DNA of 64,000 bases from Clostridia bacterium (GTDB taxonomy: Bacteria; Bacillota; Clostridia; Christensenellales; Borkfalkiaceae): contig JAFTKX010000014.1 in the NCBI GenBank assembly GCA_017453045.1, forward strand, positions 20,862 through 84,861, in the 5' to 3' direction. Made by a program: the position numbers and the translations under genes. This document shows, piece by piece, positions 7,872 through 17,442 of this stretch; the stretch's first letter is position 1; every line of letters begins with the position of its first letter. Below the pieces are notes generated by a model that was not told the DNA's origin, did no database searches, and saw nothing but the letters and a program-made list of their open reading frames with translations.

Positions 7872-9330
7872 TTTTATTCCCTTTGAAAATAGATTTCACC
7901 AAATCAAAAACATAAAATAAACTTTCATTCTTTGTTATTAAAGTTAAAGCTATATACACACACCCCCCGACGGCAACTTGTGTAACCAATAATAAAAATA
8001 TATTAATTTCTAAAAAATTCATTAAGTACACAACACCACACATTATAATGGCAGGTATTAAATTTGGAAAAATATCTTTTAACAACTGTAAATATCCATA
8101 ATTTAACAACCTTCTATTTGGAAACGTGTTAACAGCAGTTGCCACTAAAGAACATAGAATACTGGACGCTGCAAGCCATAATGGACCTTCAACAAAAAAC
8201 ACAAATAATAGCACAATCAAAAAATAAATTGACTTTTTAATTATTTCCATAATTAATATGTAGCCACTGTGTCCCATAGATTGTATGGCTTGTATATTGC
8301 CAATTTGTATTAAATCCAACATGTAAACTATACAAAATACTTGAATATACGGAACGCAAAACAACCACTTTTCGGTTAAAACGATACGAACAAAATTTTC
8401 AGCAACGGCTAAAAATCCAAGCATAAGAGGAAATATAACAAAAGAACCCGTTTTAAAATATCTTCTCATAATATTTAAAATAGTTGCTTTACTGTCTTGG
8501 ACTTTCGACATTGCAGGAAACAATGTTGACGATATCGTATTGCTTGTTATAGAATTTAACAAGCTTGGAAACATCTCGCCCTTTTTATAATACGCAAGCT
8601 CACTTCCTGAATAATTTATTCCTATTATAATCGGTCGGATTTCATTATATGCAACAGTTATAGTTGAAGCCAAAAACAACTTTCCACCATATTTAAATAA
8701 CGTTCTAAATCTTGCAAATGAAAATCTAAACTTGCATTTCAACTTGGTTGTAAAAGTTAAAATAATAGTTCCAACAAATGCACTTGTTATCTGTTGTGCT
8801 ACCAACGCCCAAGCACCAAACCCCTTTAATGCCATCACAACACCTATAACGGCCGAAACAATCGTTCCCCATATTGTTGAATGGAAAAATTTTTTAAACT
8901 GCAAATTGGACGAAATATTTGCCGTTACAATAGATTTATATCCATTAATAAAAAATGTTACCGACATTACACGTATAACAGGTATTAATATCGTTTTATT
9001 ATATACCTGTGCGATAAAGGGAGCTATAAAAAACATTATCAAAAACAATACCGTAGCAAGAACAATATTGGCTACTAGCACTGTAGAGTAATCTAATTCA
9101 TCAGCATCTTTTTTTTGTATTAATGCAGAACTTAAACCACCAGTAATAAAAATATTACAAAAAGCAAAAAATATCGCCACTATACTAACAATACTATAAT
9201 CATCAGGCGTTAAAATTCGTGCCAGCACAATAGAAACTATCGTAGACACCAATTGTGCAGAGATTCTCTCTGCCCCTTTCCAAATAATACTGAATATGGT
9301 TTTCTGCTTTATACTTTCACTATTTGCCAT
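7858..9330 (-). CDS. Polysaccharide repeat-unit flippase (Wzx/MOP superfamily)
   Basis: A roughly 490-residue polytopic membrane protein with 12-14 hydrophobic segments. The N-terminal 'IIWKGAERISAQLVSTIVSI' and 'LARILTPDDYSIVSI' patterns are typical of the polysaccharide export branch of the MOP superfamily (WzxC-like). It would move the lipid-linked repeat unit across the cytoplasmic membrane. A longer frame begins at 9378, but the ATG at 9330 has GGGGAAAAG just upstream and aligns with the family start, so I use it. It overlaps the preceding glycosyltransferase by 11 bases. Confidence 0.88.
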   Translation of the reverse strand: MANSESIKQKTIFSIIWKGAERISAQLVSTIVSIVLARILTPDDYSIVSIVAIFFAFCNIFITGGLSSALIQKKDADELDYSTVLVANIVLATVLFLIMFFIAPFIAQVYNKTILIPVIRVMSVTFFINGYKSIVTANISSNLQFKKFFHSTIWGTIVSAVIGVVMALKGFGAWALVAQQITSAFVGTIILTFTTKLKCKFRFSFARFRTLFKYGGKLFLASTITVAYNEIRPIIIGINYSGSELAYYKKGEMFPSLLNSITSNTISSTLFPAMSKVQDSKATILNIMRRYFKTGSFVIFPLMLGFLAVAENFVRIVLTEKWLFCVPYIQVFCIVYMLDLIQIGNIQAIQSMGHSGYILIMEIIKKSIYFLIVLLFVFFVEGPLWLAASSILCSLVATAVNTFPNRRLLNYGYLQLLKDIFPNLIPAIIMCGVVYLMNFLEINIFLLLVTQVAVGGCVYIALTLITKNESLFYVFDLVKSIFKGNKNENS

Positions 9331-10423
9331 CTTTTCCCCGTTTTTCTTTATATCCCATCTGAAATTTATATATCGCAATCATTTTTATTTTAACAACTAC
9401 ACGTGTTAGCGCTTTTTTAATTCTATTACTTTTTTTTCTGTGCCTAATACTATGTTCTTTTATGACATATTCCATCTGTCCACTATCCAAATAAGGATAA
9501 AGGTCTAAAAAATCTTTAAATTCGTGCGGATACTCCCAAATTGTTAACATACTTATATATGGTTTAAACAAACTATAAGTCTCTTGCAATTTCTTTTTTA
9601 TTTCTTCTTTATTCTCATTTACAAAATGCAAAAAATAGCCTTTTACTGCCAGAAAATCATTAATTATCTTTTTTTGCAAAATTAAATTTCCCAGTTCTAC
9701 ACCATCTCCAACAACATTCTCAATATAGCCTTTAACGCACATTAAAGAAACTTCATGAAACTTTTCATAGTACTTTGTTGTTGTTGAATTTATGCTTAAT
9801 CTATTGTAATAATACACAATATTATTAATAACACACATACTTTCGCAATATTTCGCATATTGATAAACAAAAATCGTATCTTCGCTCACTAAAATATTTT
9901 TTGGAAATTCTAGATGATTCGTTTTAATTATTTGTGTCCTAAAGAGTTTTGCAACAGGTCCTTTTATTTCTGGAATAGACAACACTTCCATTAATTCTTT
10001 TTTATTGTTTCTTTGAACCTTTTTCGCTTCATAACAGTTAGATCGATCCCCTTTAGGGTTAATCATTGTCCAACACCCAACAGACATGTCTGCATTTTCT
10101 TTTTCTATTGCACGATATAAATATTCAACAGAATGTTTAGGCAAAAAATCATCACTATCTACAAAACACAAAAACTCCCCTGTTGCAATTTGCATTCCCA
10201 CATTTCTGGCGACACTCACTCCTTCATTTATCTTATGAACTACTTTTATACGCGAGTCTTTACTTGCGTATTTATCGCAAATCTTAGAAGATTTATCCGA
10301 GGATCCGTCGTCTACTAAAACAATTTCTATATTTCTATACGTTTGATTTATTACACTATTAATGCATCTTTTTAAATATTTATCCACATTATAAACGGGA
10401 ATAATAACACTAATCAAATCCAT
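9320..10423 (-). CDS. Glycosyltransferase family 2 protein
   Basis: The 367-residue protein starts with the GT2 GT-A fold 'ISVIIPVYNVDKYLKRCI', then 'VLVDDGSSD' and the metal-binding 'VDSDDFLP' (about 88-95). It transfers a sugar from an NDP donor in repeat-unit assembly. The ATG at 10423 follows AAAAGGAAATAAAA, a good ribosome site; the longer frame to 10450 would overlap the upstream gene and lacks one. The upstream GT2 gene ends two bases before this start. A C-terminal helical, basic tail is typical of membrane-associated GT2s. Confidence 0.9.
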   Translation of the reverse strand: MDLISVIIPVYNVDKYLKRCINSVINQTYRNIEIVLVDDGSSDKSSKICDKYASKDSRIKVVHKINEGVSVARNVGMQIATGEFLCFVDSDDFLPKHSVEYLYRAIEKENADMSVGCWTMINPKGDRSNCYEAKKVQRNNKKELMEVLSIPEIKGPVAKLFRTQIIKTNHLEFPKNILVSEDTIFVYQYAKYCESMCVINNIVYYYNRLSINSTTTKYYEKFHEVSLMCVKGYIENVVGDGVELGNLILQKKIINDFLAVKGYFLHFVNENKEEIKKKLQETYSLFKPYISMLTIWEYPHEFKDFLDLYPYLDSGQMEYVIKEHSIRHRKKSNRIKKALTRVVVKIKMIAIYKFQMGYKEKRGKDGK

Positions 10424-10425
10424 TT

Positions 10426-11406
10426 TTATTTCCTTTTCTTGACGATCCAATGTAAAATGTTGTATATAAAAGGAAATCTAATTGCAATACAAACTCGAAA
10501 TCTAAATTTACGATTTAGCTTTTTCTTGTATTGCTTGAACAGTTCCTTCAACTCAACTCTTGCATCTTTTTGATAAGGCTTTACCCACAACGTGTTTCTT
10601 GTGCATCTCATTGTTGATAAGTTAATCAATTTTACAAATAAACTTTCCATTACTATTTGGTTTACATCTTCATCACCTACTGTGTTGTCAAAAATGATTC
10701 TTCTCACATTTATTGGGTCTATCAGTTGATTTCTGTTTAACTCTCTTGCTGAAACAGACCCCTCTCGATAACAATAATAGTATAGACACACATCGTAAAA
10801 CACACTTATTTTTGCTTGGCTAAACAAATAAAAATTCATTAATAAATCCTCATTGTTTTTTATCGTACAATCCATAAGATTTTGTTCTATTATATTAATA
10901 AAAAGTGTTTTTCGAAAAATCTTATTACATAGCCCTGGCTCTATAATTTCGCCTTTTAATAATTCCATTACTCCTTGCTTAGTTTCTTGTTTTACAATAC
11001 TTTTTGTTCCATAATATTTTTTCGTTTTATCATTAAAAATTTTTTCATAGCCACAATGAGAAATATCTGCCTTATACTTAACTGCGTTGGCTAAAAGTGT
11101 CTCGTACATATTAGGAGCAATTAAATCGTCAGCATCTACAAAACCAATCCACTCTCCATGCGCTTTTTCAACACCATATAATCTTGCTTTTGTAACGCCT
11201 TCATTAGTTTTAAAAAACGCTCTTACACGAATATCTTTTTTTGAGATTTCTTCAATAACGCCTTTTGTCCCATCCGTTGACCCATCATCAACAATAATTA
11301 TTTCAAGATTTTTGTAGGTTTGACTACAAATAGACTCTATTGTCCGTTCAATAAAATGCTCCACATTGTACGCAGGCACAACAATTGAGATTAAACATTG
11401 TTCCAT
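10426..11406 (-). CDS. Glycosyltransferase family 2 protein
   Basis: About 326 residues with 'LISIVVPAYNVEHFIERTI', 'IIVDDGSTDGT' and 'VDADDLIAP', the GT2 donor- and metal-binding motifs. A longer frame from a TTG at 11472 is possible but adds a basic stretch unlike the family, so I use the ATG at 11406. It lies directly upstream of the second GT2. Upstream (11407-11711, about 300 bases) I see no gene; the stretch is AT-rich with no clear hairpin or promoter and may be a recombination scar between two parts of the locus. Confidence 0.87.
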   Translation of the reverse strand: MEQCLISIVVPAYNVEHFIERTIESICSQTYKNLEIIIVDDGSTDGTKGVIEEISKKDIRVRAFFKTNEGVTKARLYGVEKAHGEWIGFVDADDLIAPNMYETLLANAVKYKADISHCGYEKIFNDKTKKYYGTKSIVKQETKQGVMELLKGEIIEPGLCNKIFRKTLFINIIEQNLMDCTIKNNEDLLMNFYLFSQAKISVFYDVCLYYYCYREGSVSARELNRNQLIDPINVRRIIFDNTVGDEDVNQIVMESLFVKLINLSTMRCTRNTLWVKPYQKDARVELKELFKQYKKKLNRKFRFRVCIAIRFPFIYNILHWIVKKRK

Positions 11407-11711
11407 TAATCTACATACCCCACTGAATTTTCGGGAGCGCGCCTTTGCTCCTCTTTCTTTGTTTTCACGCAAAATGTAACTCTATTCATAATTAGCGTAA
11501 TCTCTTATTTTTGTTCTTTGCCTATAAAAGTATTCATAAATATTACAAATTCTTCACGCTGAATTACATACAATAGTTACCCAAGACGACATAATTATTA
11601 ACCTCACCTCTTACCCATTGTCCTCATATCCATTTTATGAGCTTTTCTGTGCTGTATTTCCTCTTATCCTATATAACAATTCTTTTAATAACCCCCTAAC
11701 ACAATAATTCC

Positions 11712-12821
11712 TTACAAATTATCCAACATATTCTCAACTGCTTTAACGGTATTTTCCGTGCTAAAAAATCTCCCACGAACTTCAGCTTGTTTTTTATAAT
11801 GCGCCATCAATTCAGGACTATCCAACAAGCTTTTTATTCCTATATATAAAGCATCCTCATTATTTTCTGTAATAATTCCATATTCATTGTCGCCAAGCAT
11901 CTCGCTCATACCAGAAACGAATGTGGTAACCACAGGCGTTCCAACAATTAATGCCTCTGTGGCTGCAGTAGAAAACCCTTCTACTATAGATGCACAAACA
12001 AACATATCACATTTAGCAACATATTTATATGGATTTTCTTGATAGCCTAAAAACGTAAAAGAGTCCGTCAAATTGTTTGTTTTTAAGTATTTTTCAATGT
12101 TTTCTCTTTCTGGACCAACTCCTAATGCATAAAAATGTGTAAAGTACCCTTCACTTTTTAAACGTTTTTGGATTCGAGCCATTCGATCAAACCCTTTTAC
12201 CGTAATAATTTTCCCAACCCCGCAAAGTTTTATTTCTTTTCCCGAAAAAAGATTTTCGGCTACTGGCTCGTTTTTCATCTCTAAAATTTGCGCTGTTTCA
12301 TTTGTATTATACAAAACTTCAATATTAGTTAACATTGGATATATAGTTAAAAAGTCTTGCTTAACATAATCTGAGACACATACCGTTTTATGAAATTTTT
12401 GATAACATTTTACAGACTCTTTGTACGAACGAAATGCTTTAGACGCAATCTCTCTTGTGTGTTGCTCAGTATGAATCCAAGACACTAACTTCACGTCATC
12501 ATACGGACACCCACTAATAATTCGAGCGCAAGGCCCCTCCAAATAAGACACCTCTATATCATATTTATCTCTGATAAATTTCTTGTGAAGCATTCTCGGA
12601 GAGAACAATTTAAAAAGTTTACTATTTCCACGAAAAGGTTTTTTAAAAACGATTTTATATTTTACACCTTCTTTTATATAAGCCTCATTTACCCCTCCCC
12701 CAAATAAAGCCATTACCGTTACGTCAAACTTCGTCTTATCAATATTGTTTACCAAATTAACTAATACTTTTTCAGCCCCACCATGACTTAAATCGTGAAT
12801 TAAAAATAAAATCTTTTTCAT
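11712..12821 (-). CDS. Glycosyltransferase family 4 protein
   Basis: A 369-residue GT-B enzyme: N-terminal 'FLIHDLSHGGAEKVLVNL' and a C-terminal donor domain with 'VEGFSTAATEAL', the E-x7-E motif of GT4. It would add a sugar from an NDP-sugar with retention of configuration. The start has a GAGAGGT ribosome site. It lies 18 bases after the EpsG-like gene. Codon choice is AT-rich like the genes to its left rather than those to its right. Confidence 0.9.
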   Translation of the reverse strand: MKKILFLIHDLSHGGAEKVLVNLVNNIDKTKFDVTVMALFGGGVNEAYIKEGVKYKIVFKKPFRGNSKLFKLFSPRMLHKKFIRDKYDIEVSYLEGPCARIISGCPYDDVKLVSWIHTEQHTREIASKAFRSYKESVKCYQKFHKTVCVSDYVKQDFLTIYPMLTNIEVLYNTNETAQILEMKNEPVAENLFSGKEIKLCGVGKIITVKGFDRMARIQKRLKSEGYFTHFYALGVGPERENIEKYLKTNNLTDSFTFLGYQENPYKYVAKCDMFVCASIVEGFSTAATEALIVGTPVVTTFVSGMSEMLGDNEYGIITENNEDALYIGIKSLLDSPELMAHYKKQAEVRGRFFSTENTVKAVENMLDNL

Positions 12822-12839
12822 AACTACCTCTCAATATGT

Positions 12840-13928
12840 TTAAAACCATAAAAGACCAAAAATATCTTTCATAAACGCGCCGTCGTTATATAACTGATAG
12901 AGTCCAAAACCAAAATAAAGAACTATTGCTATAACCGTAACTACCCTTGCGTCTTTCCCTTTAAATACTCCGTCAATAAGTATCGGCAAAGATACAACTA
13001 CGCCTATACCGAAATAATGGGGTACACGGCCAAACAATATCGGATTACCAAATATTGCCAAAATCATAAACACTGACGACATTAAGGCAATTTTTATAAA
13101 TCGCTTATCAACTTCGGTGCAACCTTCCTTTATTTTATTTCTTCCTAAAACAGCCAAAACAAACGGAACTGCGTAAACAAGCGCTCTTAAAATGTTTACT
13201 GAACCGCTTGTTATTGTTTCTTCATCAACGTCTTTTCCTAAAATTTCAACCAAACTCGAAACCGTATCGGCAAAGAAAGACAAGCCCACACCCAAAATAA
13301 GCATCGCCACACAGAAAATTATCGTTCGTTTATTAAACACTTCTCTACCTATCAACGGTAAAATTAAGTATATTAAGCTATACGTGTGAAAACTCATCGC
13401 TATAAAGCAAAAGATATAATATTTAAAATATTTTTTATTAATCAGCGCCGGAATACCCATCATAACGATACCCGTTGCCATTGCTTGCTTTAAGCCTGCA
13501 AGCGAGAACAAATATCCGCCCACAATCATCAACAAAAACATTGAAAGGGTAAATCCTTTTGCATATTTTGCTATTAAGTAAACGGTAGGCAAAACAAATA
13601 CCATAGAACACAAAAACAACCACACGTTAGGGTTAGATGATATAAAATGGAAAATAACGTAATTCCACAATTCAAATAAATAAACCCCACCTAAAGAAAA
13701 TTCACCCTTAAATATCGTTGAAATTTGTCTTGGCGTTTCCAAAAAACTCAAGATATAGTTGCCCGTGTCATTATATTTGGTACGAAGTCCTGCAAACCCA
13801 CACAAAACAAGGCACAACAAAGCAAGAACGATAATTTTAACGCTCTTTTTCGTTTGCTCTATTCCACGTATATATTCATAAAAAAATGAAATCAATACGA
13901 CTAAGCCCGTAAGTATGAGATAACTCAC
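12840..13928 (-). CDS. EpsG family polysaccharide polymerase-like membrane protein
   Basis: The 362-residue protein has about ten membrane segments and the EpsG-family pattern: 'GLRTKYNDTGNYI' near residue 47, 'LAGLKQAMATGI' mid-protein and 'FHTYSLIYLILPL' near 180. EpsG proteins act as Wzy-type polymerases of exopolysaccharide repeat units. The start is a GTG with AAGGA seven bases upstream. It follows the GT2 gene by three bases, so the two are surely co-transcribed. It is the only polymerase candidate in the locus. Confidence 0.85.
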   Translation of the reverse strand: MSYLILTGLVVLISFFYEYIRGIEQTKKSVKIIVLALLCLVLCGFAGLRTKYNDTGNYILSFLETPRQISTIFKGEFSLGGVYLFELWNYVIFHFISSNPNVWLFLCSMVFVLPTVYLIAKYAKGFTLSMFLLMIVGGYLFSLAGLKQAMATGIVMMGIPALINKKYFKYYIFCFIAMSFHTYSLIYLILPLIGREVFNKRTIIFCVAMLILGVGLSFFADTVSSLVEILGKDVDEETITSGSVNILRALVYAVPFVLAVLGRNKIKEGCTEVDKRFIKIALMSSVFMILAIFGNPILFGRVPHYFGIGVVVSLPILIDGVFKGKDARVVTVIAIVLYFGFGLYQLYNDGAFMKDIFGLLWF

Positions 13929-13931
13929 TTT

Positions 13932-14741
13932 TTATCCTTCCTTTAAATTCTTTTTCTTTTTTTTATGCGCTATTTTATATATGAAATTTGGGGTGAAAAA
14001 TTTTATTATAGGCACGTAGACAAAAGGATATTTGTAAAACGGCATTTTTGCCAATTTAAAAGCCCTTTTCATAACCCCACATTCATTTACCCTATTTTTT
14101 AAACTTCGACGCTTTTTCGAGTTTCTATCGTCTCTCATCAAATAGAGAGATTCCTGAATATTATATCCTTTATATCCCGCAGCATATAATCTCACCCACA
14201 AATCGTAATCTTCCACGCGCTTACACTTATCGGACACGTCGTATCCGTTAAGTTCTTTAATAACTTCCGCACGCATTATGCAACTTGCGTGACAAAACTG
14301 CGACGTTTTAACAAGATTTACTAAAGTAGGATTTTCGTTATAATAAATCGTTCTATAAACCCCATTTTCGTCGAACAAATCCATATTGCAACCAACAACT
14401 GCAATTTGCGGATTATTTTCTAAAATAGCCAATTCTTTTTCAAATCTATCCGCTTTACACAAGTCATCCCCGTCCATACGGGCGATATATCTGCCTTTCG
14501 CATAAGATATACATTTATTAAGCGTTGGGGCAAGCGTTAGATTTTTTTCATTTTTCAAAAGGACTATTCTCTCGTCTCTTTGCGCAAGGCTCTCCGCTAC
14601 GGCGTAAGTTTCGTCCGTAGAACAATCGTCACACATAATAAGTTCCCAATCGGTATACGTTTGGTTTATTATACAATTAACCGCTTCTTCCAAAGTCTTT
14701 GCGCAGTTATATATTCCCATTACAACGCTAATAGTTGGCAT
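13932..14741 (-). CDS. Glycosyltransferase family 2 protein
   Basis: A 269-residue short GT2: 'ISVVMGIYNCAKTLEEAV', 'LIMCDDCSTDET' and 'ARMDGDDLC' give the nucleotide- and metal-binding sites. The ATG at 14741 is five bases after GGAG and overlaps the end of the GT4 gene; a GTG six bases upstream is possible. It resembles the galactosyl/rhamnosyl GT2 enzymes of exopolysaccharide operons, but the sugar cannot be read. The C-terminus ends in a very basic Lys-rich tail. Confidence 0.88.
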   Translation of the reverse strand: MPTISVVMGIYNCAKTLEEAVNCIINQTYTDWELIMCDDCSTDETYAVAESLAQRDERIVLLKNEKNLTLAPTLNKCISYAKGRYIARMDGDDLCKADRFEKELAILENNPQIAVVGCNMDLFDENGVYRTIYYNENPTLVNLVKTSQFCHASCIMRAEVIKELNGYDVSDKCKRVEDYDLWVRLYAAGYKGYNIQESLYLMRDDRNSKKRRSLKNRVNECGVMKRAFKLAKMPFYKYPFVYVPIIKFFTPNFIYKIAHKKKKKNLKEG

Positions 14742-14743
14742 AT

Positions 14744-15856
14744 TCACTCCAAAATACTCCTAAATTCTTCTATTGTCGATTGCACCGTATACGCCTTTGC
14801 GTAACTATAAGCTTTTTCCGCAATATCCAAATACAATTCTTGGTCCTTATAGAGTTTTATTATAGCATCTTCAAACTGCTTTATATCGTTGGTCATAAAA
14901 CCCGTTTCTCCATCTTTAACCAGTTCTCTATGCCCCCTATTTTCGCTTACGACAACCGGTTTTTTTGCAAGCATCGCCTCTACCACGTTAAACGGCAATC
15001 CTTCTCTTTTGCTTGCAGAAAGTACCACGTCGCAAGCCCTTACGTAACGCTCGATTTTAGGCTGATAACCAACTAATACGACTTCTTTTTCGACACCAAG
15101 TTCTTTTATTTGTCTTTCAAGGTCTTCTTTTGTTTTTCCGTTTCCTGCAAGAATAAGTTTAAATCCCTCTATTTTTTCTTTTAATTTCGGAACACTCGCT
15201 ACAATTTGACTTTGATTCTTATTTGCGTTTAATTCTCCAACACATAGACAAACAAAATCTTCTCTATTAATACCTAATTCGTCTCTTATTGATAATTTTT
15301 CATCTATGCCTACAAAGATGTGTCTTTCTCCGTCTACACCCGCACCGTGCATACGGACAACTTTAGTTTTAAATTTTTGAGATGCAAACCTATAATCTTC
15401 ATCAGTTATAGTTATAACAACGTCGCATTTTTTTGCAAAATGTTTTTCAATAGGATAAAACACAAGCCAGTTTTTTTTAGGCGCTCCTTTATAAAAGTGA
15501 AAACCATGCGCCATATAAACGACTTTTGTTCCTTTCTTTCTCGTTTTTTTCGCAGCCATACGAGTTATAATTCCACCCATAGGCGTATTGCACACGATAA
15601 GGTCGTAATATTCTTCTTTTAAAAGTTTTTTTAACTGCTTTAACGCTTTTATATTTTGTAAACTTTTGGGCGAACGGCTAAACGGAACTTCAAAAAACTT
15701 GTCCGCATAATTCAGCGCGAGCCCGTTTTTCTCCGCCAAATTATCTTTGGCGGCAACGTGCACTTCATATCCGTTTTCCTTAAACGCCTTTAAATATGGT
15801 AAATGAAATTGGCATATATGGCTTAATACCGTTGCCGTGTATAAAACTTTTTTCAT
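14744..15856 (-). CDS. Glycosyltransferase family 4 protein (EpsD-like)
   Basis: A 370-residue GT-B enzyme whose N-terminus 'VLYTATVLSHICQFHLPYL' and 'GGIITRMAAKK' closely follow B. subtilis EpsD-type enzymes. The donor-site motif is 'REGLPFNVVEAM' (about 289-300). Residues such as 'YMAHGFHFYKGAP' match the acceptor side. It most likely adds the second or third sugar to the lipid-linked intermediate. It starts eight bases after the AsnB-like gene and overlaps the next GT2. Confidence 0.9.
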   Translation of the reverse strand: MKKVLYTATVLSHICQFHLPYLKAFKENGYEVHVAAKDNLAEKNGLALNYADKFFEVPFSRSPKSLQNIKALKQLKKLLKEEYYDLIVCNTPMGGIITRMAAKKTRKKGTKVVYMAHGFHFYKGAPKKNWLVFYPIEKHFAKKCDVVITITDEDYRFASQKFKTKVVRMHGAGVDGERHIFVGIDEKLSIRDELGINREDFVCLCVGELNANKNQSQIVASVPKLKEKIEGFKLILAGNGKTKEDLERQIKELGVEKEVVLVGYQPKIERYVRACDVVLSASKREGLPFNVVEAMLAKKPVVVSENRGHRELVKDGETGFMTNDIKQFEDAIIKLYKDQELYLDIAEKAYSYAKAYTVQSTIEEFRSILE

Positions 15857-15864
15857 ATCTTCTC

Positions 15865-17439
15865 TTAGAATGGTAAAATACTATTTATTGTGAACAACAC
15901 ATTTAGCGCAAACGCTCTAAATTTTGTCTCCTTCATGTTAACTACTCTAATACCCATATCGTAAAGATCTTTATTGAGATATTTTTTCATATCAAGATGG
16001 TGCTTATCTGATATTCTATCTTTAAGCGGAACTTTAAACAATAAATCCAAAAATTTCCTATTGTTATAAATTATCGTTATGTCAAAACAATATTTCATTT
16101 CGCTAATATTTAGCCCACCCCAACTACCCCACGTTACTTCATTGTAATGCATGTCCGCAGGCGGATATTGAGAAGGTATTTTTTCGTACTCAAAATCTTT
16201 AATATACGTATCAAAAATTTTATCGATTTTATGCGCTAATTTTCTATTGGTCGTAAAAATTTTATAGAGGTTTCTATAAAGTTTCGCTGACAGTTTAGGC
16301 ATTTTTCTCCTACCGTAATGCTTGTACCAGTATGCCCGTATCGTTTCCGACGTCCAACTTTTTATTTCTACGTCCGCAGGACAATTTTCTTGCAAGTAAA
16401 ATCTTTTTCTGAGTTCGTTATCTTTCTCTTTTGCTATATATCCGTTATTATGTTGAATAACAGCCTTTTTCTCCTCAAATCTATCTATTTCGTCATTAGT
16501 TGACGGAATAATATATTTTGTCCACTTGGTAGAAAACTTTTTTGAAATAACTTCCGCAGCATCACAGTCAATAGTCTCTTTTTCTGCCGAACAATAACTA
16601 AACGTGTTAATCTCATTATAATGTCCGTTCGCTGCGGCGTAAGTGGTGTTGCTGTCTATTCCTCCCGTTAAAGAAAGCCATGGATTAGCCCATTTCTTAA
16701 TTACGAGTTCCATATTATTTTTCAAAATGTCAGACGCTTGCTTTATCGTTTCGTCATATTCTTCTTTAGACGAGCACTCTTTCAAATCTTTAAGCGGATA
16801 AAAACGATTATGCGTTACAGAACATTCTTTTATCGAATAAGTAAACTCAATATTGGGAACAACTCTTTTTACTTTCTCGAAAGGCGTCATATCCGCAGGA
16901 AGATACGGCCCCATCACCCTTTTATACCATTTATACTCAACCAATTCTTTTACGAACGGATCCATAGAATACCCGCAAACGTCGGCAATCATCTGAGGAT
17001 GCGACGAAATATAAAATTTATCTCCGTCAAGACAATAACACGCCGACTGCATTCCTGACGGATCAACTACGAATTTTACTCCGTTTTCGTCAATATAACC
17101 CAATATAAATAAGCCTGTTATTTCGTCCACGTAATCATAATATTTGTCCGTATTGATGGTCGCATGTATTCTCTCTAAAATCTTGATTTCATCTATTTCA
17201 CCCGTAAACGGATTGTAAGCGTGCCCCAAAAGAAAACTCACCTTGCCATCCTTTTCGTAGCAATAGGCTTTTGCTAACGGATGCGTATAGATATTATATC
17301 CGTAAATTTTCGTATGATTCCACTTACCATAAAAAGGAAAATCGTTCGTATCAACGTTTGACGTATTAGTCATCAAAAAACCACGAACAAATAAGAATTC
17401 TTTTAAATCTTCATTTTTTGCAAGAACTTCTTTTATCAT
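15865..17439 (-). CDS. Asparagine-synthase-like ATP-dependent amidotransferase homologue
   Basis: The 524-residue protein has an N-terminal Ntn-like domain (about 40-190, with 'GLFILGYID' and 'VVDPSGMQSACYC') but no Cys right after the start Met, so it should not hydrolyse glutamine in the usual way. The C-terminal synthase domain has the PP-loop 'LSLTGGIDS' (255-263), which binds ATP to adenylate a carboxylate. In other polysaccharide loci such homologues amidate uronic acids. The gene has an AAAGGGG ribosome site and sits three bases after the 2-hydroxyacid dehydrogenase. I infer it activates an acid made by the two preceding enzymes. Confidence 0.8.
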   Translation of the reverse strand: MIKEVLAKNEDLKEFLFVRGFLMTNTSNVDTNDFPFYGKWNHTKIYGYNIYTHPLAKAYCYEKDGKVSFLLGHAYNPFTGEIDEIKILERIHATINTDKYYDYVDEITGLFILGYIDENGVKFVVDPSGMQSACYCLDGDKFYISSHPQMIADVCGYSMDPFVKELVEYKWYKRVMGPYLPADMTPFEKVKRVVPNIEFTYSIKECSVTHNRFYPLKDLKECSSKEEYDETIKQASDILKNNMELVIKKWANPWLSLTGGIDSNTTYAAANGHYNEINTFSYCSAEKETIDCDAAEVISKKFSTKWTKYIIPSTNDEIDRFEEKKAVIQHNNGYIAKEKDNELRKRFYLQENCPADVEIKSWTSETIRAYWYKHYGRRKMPKLSAKLYRNLYKIFTTNRKLAHKIDKIFDTYIKDFEYEKIPSQYPPADMHYNEVTWGSWGGLNISEMKYCFDITIIYNNRKFLDLLFKVPLKDRISDKHHLDMKKYLNKDLYDMGIRVVNMKETKFRAFALNVLFTINSILPF

Positions 17440-17442
17440 CGC

